Source: Pseudomonadota bacterium | Lineage (GTDB): Bacteria > Pseudomonadota > Alphaproteobacteria > Rhizobiales > Hyphomicrobiaceae | Length of the DNA: 64,000 bases | Direction: 5' to 3' | NCBI GenBank assembly: GCA_023412805.1 | Contig: JAEZRM010000065.1 | Span: 1-64,000 of the forward strand | Part shown: in pieces, positions 54,866 through 62,977 of the stretch | Layout: every line of letters begins with the position of its first letter | Position numbering within the stretch: position 1 is the stretch's first letter | Position numbers and translations under genes: made by a program | Notes under the pieces: generated by a model | Databases searched by the model: none | Told to the model about the DNA's origin: nothing | Seen by the model: the letters and a program-made list of their open reading frames with translations, nothing else

Positions 54866-55681
54866 TCAGCGTCCCCGGAAACGCGCCGGCCGCCGCTCGA
54901 GGAAGGCGGCAATACCCTCGGCGCTGTCCTCGCTCGTGGTCGTCAGCATGAACTGGTCGAGATCCATGTGGCTCGCGACATCGTCGAGTGCGCCGGAGAG
55001 CCGGTTGACGGTCATCTTAGTCATCTTGACGGGAAGTGGTGGCTCGGCCGCCAGACGTCCAGCGAGTGCCATTGCCGCAGTCAGCGCGCTGCCATTCTCC
55101 GCGAGGTGTTCCGTGAGGCCCCATTCATAAGCCTGCTCGGCGTAAATGCGCTCGGAGGCCAGCATGACGGCCTGCTTCGTGCGCGCGGGCCCCATGAGTT
55201 GCAGCATCCGCGGAATAGATCCCCAGCTCATGTTCATGCCGAGGTCCACCTCGGGAATGCGGAAATGCGCGCCGCGCGCCGTCACACGAAAATCGAGCGA
55301 GACCGCCAGCGCAACACCGCCGCCAATGCAGAAGCCCTCGATCGCCGCGATCGTCACCTGCTCCATCTCGTACCATGCGCGGCACATGCGCGGGCCGATC
55401 GCGATCGAGCGCCTCAGCGCGCCGAGCCCCTCGCCGGCCATGGCCTTGCGCTCGCCGTCCTTGAGATCGAATCCTGCCGAGAAGGCCTGCGCATTTCCCG
55501 TGAGCACGACGACCGACGTCTCGATGTCGTCCTCGAAGGAGCGCGCGGCTTCGCGAAGCTGCCGCATGGCCACCGGCGAGAGCGCGTTGATGCCGTCGCC
55601 GCGATCGAACCGCACGAGCGCGACGCGTCCATCAGGCCCAAGCCCGCGCTCGATACTTACATAGCTTCCATCATCGGCCAT
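54866..55681 (-). CDS. enoyl-CoA hydratase/isomerase family protein
   Basis: A 271-residue crotonase-fold enzyme. Oxyanion-hole segments are GNAQAFSAGFDLKDG and FCIGGGVALAVSLDF, and FRIPEVDLGMNMSWG supplies a catalytic-loop Glu. The ATG at 55681 follows GAGGAG; the open frame to 55738 is not needed. It acts on an acyl-CoA, and with the CoA-transferase upstream it could belong to a small carboxylate-degradation set. A palindromic element lies between the two genes. Confidence 0.92.
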   Translation of the reverse strand: MADDGSYVSIERGLGPDGRVALVRFDRGDGINALSPVAMRQLREAARSFEDDIETSVVVLTGNAQAFSAGFDLKDGERKAMAGEGLGALRRSIAIGPRMCRAWYEMEQVTIAAIEGFCIGGGVALAVSLDFRVTARGAHFRIPEVDLGMNMSWGSIPRMLQLMGPARTKQAVMLASERIYAEQAYEWGLTEHLAENGSALTAAMALAGRLAAEPPLPVKMTKMTVNRLSGALDDVASHMDLDQFMLTTTSEDSAEGIAAFLERRPARFRGR

Positions 55682-55750
55682 GATGCGTACTCCTCGATAC
55701 GATCGCGGCGAGCACGGGACACGAGAACGGCGCACCAATCAAGCAAAAGA

Positions 55751-55923
55751 AAGTCATAAAGGCGGGTGGGTCCGGGAGGGTGTCCCTCCCGGTAGAGCGC
55801 GAGACCTAGTCTCGCTCGCGCCAAAGGCGCGAACAGGGCTGCCGCCCTGCAACCCGCGTCGCGCTGAAAGCGCGTGTCTTCGACACAACGGACACCCCCG
55901 GCCCCCCCGTCTTTTTATGACTT
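55751..55923. repeat. 173-bp inverted-repeat element with tandem hairpins (MITE- or REP-like)
   Basis: The ends are AAGTCATAAA (55751-55760) and its exact reverse complement TTTATGACTT (55914-55923); the similarity continues imperfectly for about 35 bp on each side. Inside are six hairpins in a row: 55772-55792 (9-bp stem, loop TGT), 55799-55815 (GCGAGAC, loop CTA), 55816-55832 (TCGCGCC, loop AAA), 55834-55849 (CAGGGC, loop TGCC), 55860-55874 (CGCGCT, loop GAA) and 55874-55886 (GTGTC, loop TTC). An alternative outer stem pairs GGGTGTCC (55778-55785) with GGACACCC (55890-55897). The right end supplies the stop codon of the CoA-transferase gene. No transposase is encoded. Confidence 0.75.
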
Positions 55924-57129
55924 AGTCGCTCGGCGCACGACTTTCATTGCGCCGCACGCTTCGAGATCGGCGATCTCGGCAGCGCTGTAGCCGGCCGCGC
56001 CGAGGACGTCGGGGCCATCGGCGCCGAGAAAGCCCGCATGATGGCGGAAATCAACCGGCGTCTCGGAGAATCCGAACGGGCTCGCGATCGTGCGCACAGG
56101 GCCCTCGGTTGGATGCTCGCGCGTGGTGAAGAAGCCCGTCGCATTTAGATGCGGGTCATCGAGAACGCCGTCGAGATCGTTGACGGGCATGGCGGGGATG
56201 TCGTGTGCGTCGCAGAATGTGAGCCATTCTGCAGTCGTGCGGCTCGGCGCGAGATCGTTCACGATTTGCTGCACGACGTGCTGGTTGTTCGCCCGCGCCG
56301 CAGTGGTCGCGATGCGCGGATCGGTTCGCAGATCCTCACGACCGAGCCCGGTACAGAACGCGTTCCAGTGCCTGTCGGTCACGATGAGAATGCAGACATA
56401 GCCGTCCTTGGATTGCGAGGGACGGCGATGCGGACTCAAGAGGCGCGGATAGCCGATCTGGCCGCGCGGGGGCTCATAAGTTGCATCGTAAAGGTGCTCG
56501 GTCATCCAGAAGGCGGTGATGGTCTCTAACATCGGCACTTCGACGAGCTGCCCCTTGCCCGTACGCTGGCGGTGCACGATGGCCGCGAGGATGGCCATGG
56601 CAAGATGCAGACCGGTGGTCTTGTCGACGATAAGGCTCGGCATGAAGCGCGGCTCGCCGCCGGATGCGCGCGCCGTGAGCATGGAGGCGCCGCTCGCGCC
56701 CTGCACGAGATCGTCATAGGCGGGCTTGGCGCCATAAGGGCCGGAGCGCTTGTAGCCGAGACAATAGGCATAGACGATCTCGGGATTGACGGCGCGGACA
56801 TCGTCATAGCCGAGACCCAGGCGCTCGATGGCCTGCGGGCGGTTGTTGTGCACGAAGACATCGGCGCTGGCAGCGAGGCGCTTCACGACCTCGACGGCCT
56901 CGGGACGCTTGAGGTCGAGGCAGACGGATTTCTTGTTGCGGTTGGCCGCGAGAAAGATCGGCCCCATGCCCTTGGTCGGGGGCGTGCCGGGGTTGCGCAT
57001 GATGTCGCCTTCGGGCGGCTCGATCTTGACGACATCGGCGCCCATGTCGGCGAGATGCAGCGTGGCGAAGGGACCGGACACGACAGCGGTCAGGTCGAGA
57101 ATACGAATGCCGTCGAGCGGGCCGGGCAT
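55915..57129 (-). CDS. CaiB/BaiF family CoA-transferase (family III)
   Basis: A 404-residue enzyme transferring CoA between carboxylates. PLDGIRILDLTAVVSGPFAT, GADVVKIEPPEGD, the active-site Asp in LIVDKTTGLHLAMAI and a C-terminal EHPTEGPVRTIASPFGFSE segment are typical. The last residues (TKS and the stop) are encoded by the end of the palindromic element, so the element may have replaced the original 3' end. It lies 48 bp after trpE. Substrate unknown. Confidence 0.92.
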   Translation of the reverse strand: MPGPLDGIRILDLTAVVSGPFATLHLADMGADVVKIEPPEGDIMRNPGTPPTKGMGPIFLAANRNKKSVCLDLKRPEAVEVVKRLAASADVFVHNNRPQAIERLGLGYDDVRAVNPEIVYAYCLGYKRSGPYGAKPAYDDLVQGASGASMLTARASGGEPRFMPSLIVDKTTGLHLAMAILAAIVHRQRTGKGQLVEVPMLETITAFWMTEHLYDATYEPPRGQIGYPRLLSPHRRPSQSKDGYVCILIVTDRHWNAFCTGLGREDLRTDPRIATTAARANNQHVVQQIVNDLAPSRTTAEWLTFCDAHDIPAMPVNDLDGVLDDPHLNATGFFTTREHPTEGPVRTIASPFGFSETPVDFRHHAGFLGADGPDVLGAAGYSAAEIADLEACGAMKVVRRATKS

Positions 57130-57177
57130 GGGATGTTCATCCTCGTTGGGGTGTGACGCGCGGTGGACAGGGCGCCT

Positions 57178-58722
57178 TCAGCGATTACCGCGACGCGCTT
57201 TCTCTGCGAAGCGCACGGCCTCGTCGGCGGCGCGGAAGAGGGCGCGGGCCTTGTAGACGCATTCCATCTGCTCGGCTTCGGCATCGCTGTCGGCGACGAC
57301 ACCGGCACCCGCCTGCACGTACATGCGCCCATCCTTGACGATCGCCGTGCGCAACACGATGCACGTATCCATGTTGCCGTCAGCAGCAAAATAGCCGACG
57401 CAGCCGGCATATGGCCCGCGCTTTTCCTTCTCCAGCTCGTCGATGATTTCCATGGCGCGCACCTTGGGCGCACCCGAAAGCGTGCCGGCGGGAAAGCCCG
57501 CCATCAACGCGTCGATCGCATCGTGTTTGGGATCGATCTCACCATGCACGGTCGAGGAAAGATGCATGACCTGGCTGTAGCGCTCGACATCGAAGCTCGA
57601 TGCGACCGAGACCGAGCCGATCTTCGCAACGCGCCCGACATCGTTGCGCCCGAGATCGAGCAGCATGAGATGCTCGGCCCGCTCCTTGGGATCATTGACG
57701 AGCTCGCGCTCCAGCGCCGCATCTGCTTCGGGCGTTGCACCGCGCGGGCGCGTACCGGCGAGCGGACGGAGCGTGACGCGCCCATCGCGCACGCGGACGA
57801 GGATTTCCGGCGACGAGCCGACGAGCGCGAAGTCACCGAAGTCGAGATGAAAAAGAAACGGCGAGGGGTTCGTGCGCCGGAGTGCCCGGTAAAGCGCAAA
57901 GGGCGGCAGCGTGAACGGCGCGGAGAAGCGCTGCGAAACGACGATCTGGAAGGCATCGCCGGCGGCGATGTATTCCTTGCAGCGCCCGACCATGGCTCGG
58001 TACTCGGCAGGCGAGGTGTTCGACACCGGCTCGGGCGCCTCGAGCGGATCGAAGCCCGCGAGCGCATGATGCGGAAGCGGCGCATCGAGGCCCGCGATCA
58101 CATTGGCGAGCCGATGTTGCGCAGCTTCATAGGCCTTGGCCGGATCGCCGCCCGCCTCCGGATAAACGGGCGAGACCAGCGTCATCTCGTCCTTCACGGC
58201 ATCGAAGATGACCATCACGGTCGGACGCACCAGGATAGCATCCGGCACACCGAGCTTGTCGGGCGGCACTTTGGGCAGGTGCTCGACCAGCCGCACATTG
58301 TCGTAACCGAAATAGCCGAACACGCCGGCCGCCATGGGCGGGAGGTTCGGCGGCGTCTCGATGCGCGAGCGTTCCAGGAGGGCGCGCAGCGATGCGAGTG
58401 TCGGCGCGGTCTCCGGTTCGAATACGTCGGGTGTCTCGCGCGGGCTCCGGTTGATTTCCGCGCGATCACCGAAGGCGCGCCAGACCGTATCGGGCTCCAG
58501 GCCGATGATCGAGTAGCGGCCGCGAACCTCACCTCCCTCGACGGACTCGAGAAGAAAACTCAGCGGCCGGCCATCCGCCAGCTTGAGCATGGCCGAGACA
58601 GGCGTTTCGAGGTCGGCGACGAGGCGTGTCCACACGAGTTGCGGGCGGCCCTGCCGGTAGGTAGCCGAAAACGCGTCGAGCGACGGCTCGACCTCGACAA
58701 AAGAGGCAGGAGCAGGCGGCAT
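57178..58722 (-). CDS. trpE: anthranilate synthase component I TrpE
   Basis: A 514-residue chorismate-using enzyme, first step of tryptophan synthesis. The N-terminal feedback-site segment LLESVEGGEVRGRYS is present, and the catalytic domain has IAAGDAFQIVVSQRF, PLAGTRPRGATPEAD, MLLDLGRNDVGRVA and FPAGTLSGAPKVRAMEI. It is a stand-alone TrpE, not the TrpE-TrpG fusion of some rhizobia, and no trpG, trpD or trpC gene is near. The short open frame immediately upstream has no Trp codons. Confidence 0.96.
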   Translation of the reverse strand: MPPAPASFVEVEPSLDAFSATYRQGRPQLVWTRLVADLETPVSAMLKLADGRPLSFLLESVEGGEVRGRYSIIGLEPDTVWRAFGDRAEINRSPRETPDVFEPETAPTLASLRALLERSRIETPPNLPPMAAGVFGYFGYDNVRLVEHLPKVPPDKLGVPDAILVRPTVMVIFDAVKDEMTLVSPVYPEAGGDPAKAYEAAQHRLANVIAGLDAPLPHHALAGFDPLEAPEPVSNTSPAEYRAMVGRCKEYIAAGDAFQIVVSQRFSAPFTLPPFALYRALRRTNPSPFLFHLDFGDFALVGSSPEILVRVRDGRVTLRPLAGTRPRGATPEADAALERELVNDPKERAEHLMLLDLGRNDVGRVAKIGSVSVASSFDVERYSQVMHLSSTVHGEIDPKHDAIDALMAGFPAGTLSGAPKVRAMEIIDELEKEKRGPYAGCVGYFAADGNMDTCIVLRTAIVKDGRMYVQAGAGVVADSDAEAEQMECVYKARALFRAADEAVRFAEKARRGNR

Positions 58723-58898
58723 CTAGGTTCGTTCCCCGGTGACGTCAGGCGTGGCGACAGGCCCGTAAACAGGCATAGTCGGGGGCAACCTAGTGGCAGA
58801 ACGATCCCGAGGGAAGCACTTGCACCGCGCCCATGACAGATGAGCCGCGCGCGCGCCCTGCATAGGACGGCAGCGGGCTCCGGTGCCCGGTAAGACGA

Positions 58899-59270
58899 TC
58901 AGAGATAGTTCGGAGGCGCGAGATGATACCAGCCGAAGATGAAGCTCAGGAGCGCCAGCGGCAGGGCGACACAGGTCAGCGCGAGGGCACGCCGGCCAAA
59001 CTTCAGGGACGCCCAGGCACCGGCAATACCCGCCGCAGGCATGAGCCAGAGCAAGACGAATGGATACTCGAAGAGATCTTCGAAGGTCGTGCCACGACGA
59101 ACGGGCATCCAGGTTGCCCAGGCAACGGGCTCCACGATGTAGAGCGAGACGGCCGTCCACGCAAAGAGGACAGTCATCGCGACAACGGCATTCGCCAGCA
59201 TCAGAGAGGTCATGAACCCTGATGCCGGGATGGGTGCGCGGGCTTCATCACCGTAGTATGAAATCGTCAC
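58899..59270 (-). CDS. small membrane protein, three helices
   Basis: A 123-residue protein with helices at about 22-46, 68-86 and 94-114. I do not recognise a family. The start is a GTG at 59270; an ATG 20 codons in is possible. It lies 176 bp upstream of trpE and may or may not be cotranscribed with it. Coding is supported by the regular helix pattern and by loops such as RRGTTFEDLFEYP. Confidence 0.65.
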   Translation of the reverse strand: MTISYYGDEARAPIPASGFMTSLMLANAVVAMTVLFAWTAVSLYIVEPVAWATWMPVRRGTTFEDLFEYPFVLLWLMPAAGIAGAWASLKFGRRALALTCVALPLALLSFIFGWYHLAPPNYL

Positions 59271-59424
59271 GAGCGGCCTCGATGTCGATCGTCGAAAACG
59301 TGAACGGCCACGCTGCCACTTCGGCAGACCGGCATACTAGCCCTGCACGGTAAATAGAGAGTTACGACGCGGGTCGGCACCCTCCCTGCCCTCCGACGCG
59401 GTGAACGGAGACTTGAGAGGCCCC

Positions 59425-60207
59425 ATGCGGATTGCGACCTGGAATATCAACGGCGTCAAAGCCCGGCTGGACGGCCTACTAACCTGGCTCCGCGAGACCG
59501 AGCCCGACGTCGCCTGCCTTCAGGAGATCAAGAGCGTTACCGAAGGCTTCCCGGCCGATCGGATCGCCGAGGCCGGCTATCAGTGCGTCGTGCACGGCCA
59601 GAAGGGCTTCAACGGCGTTGCAATACTCTCCAAGCTCCCGCTTGAAGACGTCGTCACCGGCTTTCCCGGCGAGCCAGACACGGGACAATCGCGCTACATC
59701 GAAGCCCTCGTGACCGGAGACGCGGGCATCTGCCGGGTGGGCTGCCTTTATCTTCCCAACGGCAACCCCATCGGAACGGACAAGTTCACCTACAAGCTCA
59801 CGTGGATGTCGGCGTTCGAAACCTACGTGCGCACCCGCCTGACCCTCGAAGAACCGATGGTGCTCGCAGGCGATTACAACGTGATCCCGACCCCCGCCGA
59901 TGCTCGCCGGCCCGAAGCCTGGACGGGAGACGCGCTCTTTCAACCGGAATCGCGCGCAGCCTTCCGCCGCCTCATCGGACTGGGCCTCACGGATAGTGTG
60001 CGCGCCTGCCATCCTGGCGCGGGCGTCTACACCTTTTGGGATTATCAGGCTGGCTCTTGGCAGAAGGACGATGGCATCCGCATCGACCATCTTCTGCTTT
60101 CACCGCAGGCAGCCGATCGCTTGAGCGCTGCCGGCGTCGACCGTTTCACGCGCGGCTGGGAAAAGCCGTCGGATCATGTGCCGGCTTGGGTGGAACTCGC
60201 CGCTTGA
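59425..60207 (+). CDS. xth: exodeoxyribonuclease III (ExoIII/XthA family)
   Basis: A 260-residue AP endonuclease/3'-exonuclease for base-excision repair. MRIATWNINGVKARL, CLQEIK, the Tyr/Asn segment YLPNGNP, LAGDYNVIPTPAD, WDYQAGSWQKDDGIRIDH and the closing PSDHVPAWVEL give all catalytic residues (Glu, Asp, Asn, His). The open frame starts at 59401; the ATG at 59425 is at the family N terminus. It is convergent with the Sel1 protein gene, with a nine-base gap. Confidence 0.95.
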   Translation: MRIATWNINGVKARLDGLLTWLRETEPDVACLQEIKSVTEGFPADRIAEAGYQCVVHGQKGFNGVAILSKLPLEDVVTGFPGEPDTGQSRYIEALVTGDAGICRVGCLYLPNGNPIGTDKFTYKLTWMSAFETYVRTRLTLEEPMVLAGDYNVIPTPADARRPEAWTGDALFQPESRAAFRRLIGLGLTDSVRACHPGAGVYTFWDYQAGSWQKDDGIRIDHLLLSPQAADRLSAAGVDRFTRGWEKPSDHVPAWVELAA

Positions 60208-60216
60208 GGCGCGCGC

Positions 60217-61227
60217 TCAGCGACGCCCAGGCGCACCGACATCGCGGACGCTGTTCTGATCGACGCCCGGCTTGATCGGACTCGCCGTCAGCGTACCATC
60301 CTGCTGAATTTGCAGGGTACCCGGTCCGCGCAGCTCATCGAGAAGCTGAATAGGTTTGCCGTCTCCGCACGTGCGCGTCGGCACGATCTCGGCGCGGCTC
60401 TCCTCAGTCTGGCGGAAAGCGCGGCCGAAGTCGAAGAACTGCGCCCAGCGCTTGACCAGCGGGCGTGCTTCCCTGCGGCCCGGCTCGTTCATGCCGCAGT
60501 AGATGTTCTGATAGATGTCGTCAATCCACAGGTGGTCGTTCGGAGACGCGCCCCGGACGGCCAGTTCGGCGAGCGCCAGCGCGCGTGCTTCATCCTTCTC
60601 GACGGTCTGTCCGCGCCAGTATTGATTGGCGAGGAAGGCTTGCGCGCCCGCATGGCCCCCCTGAACGAGCGTGGAAAGGAAATGCAGCGCGAGCCCGTCG
60701 TCCCTGCGGCCGCCCTCGCCGCTGATCAGCATCTTCGCGAGCTCGAACTGCGCATCGCGATTGCCGAAGAATTTGGCCGCGTGCTCGATATAACGAAGCG
60801 CCATAGCCGGATTGGGCGCCATGTTCAGCTCAGGTACGCCTCGGTTCAGATACTCGCCGAACGACAGCAGCGCCTTGGAGACATACGGCGCGCGCGGGTC
60901 GTCGTCAGGATCGACATTGACGTTGCTGACGACGATCTGGCGCAGCAGCCGGAAGGCTTCGGCATGATCGGTATGCGGCCCCGAGTTGTCGGAAAGGATG
61001 GCCGCAAGCATGTACTGGGCAATGAACTCGCCCTTGTTCGCAGCATATCGCAGAGCCGGAATGGCGAACTCGACATAGCCGCCGCGATAGGCATTGATGC
61101 CCTGCTCCAGGGCTGCGGCGGGACTGACGAATGTCACGGCCGGATCTCTCGCGTCCGCCGGGATGGCGGACGGTGGCGCCACGAGCACAGCAAGCCCAAG
61201 CGCGATGGCGCCTGCCCATGTCCGCAT
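60217..61227 (-). CDS. Sel1-like repeat secreted protein
   Basis: A 336-residue protein with a signal peptide (cleavage near ADA-R, about residue 27) followed by Sel1/TPR-like repeats (about 45-245), for example AIPALRYAANKGEFIAQYMLA, ALRYIEHAAKFFGNRDAQFELAKML and GHAGAQAFLANQYWRG. The last 60 residues include RTCGDGKPIQLLDELRGPG. Rhizobial ExoR is a periplasmic Sel1 protein of similar kind but shorter; this may be a relative with another role. The ATG at 61227 is chosen because the signal peptide begins there. Confidence 0.84.
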   Translation of the reverse strand: MRTWAGAIALGLAVLVAPPSAIPADARDPAVTFVSPAAALEQGINAYRGGYVEFAIPALRYAANKGEFIAQYMLAAILSDNSGPHTDHAEAFRLLRQIVVSNVNVDPDDDPRAPYVSKALLSFGEYLNRGVPELNMAPNPAMALRYIEHAAKFFGNRDAQFELAKMLISGEGGRRDDGLALHFLSTLVQGGHAGAQAFLANQYWRGQTVEKDEARALALAELAVRGASPNDHLWIDDIYQNIYCGMNEPGRREARPLVKRWAQFFDFGRAFRQTEESRAEIVPTRTCGDGKPIQLLDELRGPGTLQIQQDGTLTASPIKPGVDQNSVRDVGAPGRR

Positions 61228-61590
61228 CCGACAAGACGTCAGCTCGAGAGACAACTTCGTCCTTTCCGCCAGCAGGGACCGAGCCTCGCAGGCGATCAAA
61301 TCCGGAAGCTCACGCCACCAAGCGCCGCTCTCAACATCACTGCGAGCGCCTCATTCTGGGCACTTATTTGGGACCGCAACCCGGCGGGCCACTCGCTCGA
61401 ACCGCACGTCCCGGCATGATCCTGCACATGCTCTGGATCCCGCATTTCAGTGCGGGACCGAGATGACCGTGTCGGCACTTTGTGGCTCTAAAGTGGCGCA
61501 TCGAAGCCATATCGTTGCGCCCCGGCAACACATGGTTAACGATTCTAGAACTAATTGGATTCGAGGAGTTTTTGAGGGCAACAATGGGGC
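61228..61590. other. 363-bp divergent intergenic region between the Sel1 gene and ynfA
   Basis: It should carry promoters for both flanking genes. A 7-bp inverted repeat, TCCCGCA (61438-61444) with TGCGGGA (61451-61457), lies in the middle. The last 60 bp are AT-richer, including GGTTAACGATT. No open frame with family resemblance and no RNA gene is seen. Confidence 0.45.
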
Positions 61591-61917
61591 ATGAAAACAC
61601 TCGCTCTGTACATCGCTGCCGCAATTGCCGAGATCGCCGGCTGCTTCGCCCTCTGGGCCGTTACGCGCCTCGGCGCTTCGGCGTGGTGGCTCGCTCCCGG
61701 CGTGCTCGCGCTCGTCCTGTTCGGCTGGCTCCTGACGCGGGTCGATGTCGACTTCGCCGGACGTGCCTATGCCGTGTACGGCGGCATCTATATCGCCGCG
61801 TCACTCCTGTGGCTGTGGACCGTCGAAGGACGTGGTCCCGATCGCTGGGATCTCATCGGCGCTGGTGTTGCCGTGACAGGCGCAATGATCATTCTTTACA
61901 TGCCGCGCTCAGCATAA
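61591..61917 (+). CDS. YnfA family (UPF0060) small membrane protein
   Basis: A 108-residue protein with four helices matching YnfA/UPF0060: AIAEIAGCFALWAVTRLG, RVDVDFAGRAYAVYGGIYIA, SLLWLWTVEGRGPDRWDLIG and MIILYMPRSA. YnfA proteins resemble small multidrug-resistance exporters, but a transport role is not general knowledge for all members. It stands alone. Confidence 0.92.
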   Translation: MKTLALYIAAAIAEIAGCFALWAVTRLGASAWWLAPGVLALVLFGWLLTRVDVDFAGRAYAVYGGIYIAASLLWLWTVEGRGPDRWDLIGAGVAVTGAMIILYMPRSA

Positions 61918-61990
61918 ATTCTGTACTGTTGAGAATAAGAACTCCCTCGCCGCCTCAACTGCAGGCAATGGTGCCAGATTAACCGGCGCC

Positions 61991-62006
61991 GAGGCAGCGT
62001 TGCCTC
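61991..62006 (+). terminator. hairpin after ynfA, possible terminator or attenuator
   Basis: GAGGCA (61991-61996) and TGCCTC (62001-62006) form a 6-bp stem with a GCGT loop, about 74 bp after the ynfA stop and 97 bp before aapP. No T run follows, so its role is uncertain. Confidence 0.25.
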
Positions 62007-62102
62007 ATCGACAATCTTCCGTCATACTTCCGACACGGTAGAGAAACTGGACGGCGATCCGTTCGCTGGCCGATCCGGTTCAACAGTGTGCAGGGAGTAG
62101 CC

Positions 62103-62879
62103 ATGGCTGAAGCCAGGCAGCAGGCCCGTCGTCCTCACGGCGCGGCCGGTGCGATTGTTCTGAATGGGGTGCACAAGTGGTACGGTGAGTTTCATGTCCT
62201 GCGCGACATCAACCTCACGGTGCGGGAAGGCGAGAAGATCGTCATCTGCGGCCCCTCTGGCTCCGGCAAATCCACGCTGATCCGCTGCATCAACCGGCTT
62301 GAAGAGCACCAGCAAGGCCAGATCGTCGTCGACGGCACGGAACTCACCAACGATCTCCGGAACATCGACAGAATCCGTGCCGAAGTCGGCATGGTCTTTC
62401 AATCCTTCAATCTGTTCCCCCATCTGACGATCCTCGACAATCTCTGCCTCGCCCCTGTCTGGGTGAAGAAAAAATCCCGCGCGGAGGCCGAGAAGACGGC
62501 GCGCATGTACCTCGAGCGCGTGAAGATTCCCGAACAGGCGCTCAAGTATCCCGGCCAGCTTTCGGGCGGCCAGCAGCAGCGTGTCGCCATCGCCCGCGCG
62601 CTCTGCATGAACCCGAATATCATGCTCTTCGACGAGCCGACGTCGGCTCTCGATCCCGAGATGATCAAGGAAGTGCTCGACGTCATGATCGAGCTCGCGA
62701 ACTCGGGCATGACCATGATGTGCGTGACGCACGAAATGGCCTTTGCGCGGTCCGTGGCCGACCGCGTGATCTTCATGGATCGCGGCGAGATCGTCGAAAT
62801 GGCGCCGCCCGAGGAATTCTTCGCCAATCCCAAGTCCGATCGCACGAAGCACTTTCTCAGTCAGATCCTCAATCACTGA
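62103..62879 (+). CDS. aapP: amino-acid ABC transporter ATP-binding protein, AapP/GlnQ type
   Basis: A 258-residue ATPase of the polar amino-acid family. Walker A is GPSGSGKSTLIRCINRLE, the Q-loop FQSFNLFPHLT, the signature LSGGQQQRVAIARAL and Walker B MLFDEPTSALDPEM. The ATG at 62103 follows AGGGAG; the open frame to 62088 is not needed. It precedes the binding-protein gene, whereas rhizobial aap operons usually run aapJQMP, so the gene order differs here. The permeases are presumably beyond the window edge. Confidence 0.93.
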   Translation: MAEARQQARRPHGAAGAIVLNGVHKWYGEFHVLRDINLTVREGEKIVICGPSGSGKSTLIRCINRLEEHQQGQIVVDGTELTNDLRNIDRIRAEVGMVFQSFNLFPHLTILDNLCLAPVWVKKKSRAEAEKTARMYLERVKIPEQALKYPGQLSGGQQQRVAIARALCMNPNIMLFDEPTSALDPEMIKEVLDVMIELANSGMTMMCVTHEMAFARSVADRVIFMDRGEIVEMAPPEEFFANPKSDRTKHFLSQILNH

Positions 62880-62977
62880 TGCGGCTCGGCCGCATCGGGG
62901 AACGCCGGCGCCCAACGCAAGGCCGGACGCCCGGCAGAACAGAAGCCGTTACCAATAGTATGGAAAAGGGAAACCTC

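Noticed and set aside
58723..58776. A 17-codon open frame ending right at the trpE start, considered as a trp leader peptide
   Set aside because: It has no Trp codon and no following terminator/antiterminator pair, so attenuation by it is not supported.
57163..58836. A 557-codon open frame on the plus strand opposite trpE
   Set aside because: Antisense shadow with an Arg-rich composition and no domain similarity.
61296..61478. A 60-codon minus-strand open frame upstream of the Sel1 gene
   Set aside because: No ribosome site and no recognisable features; its middle is the inverted repeat at 61438-61457.
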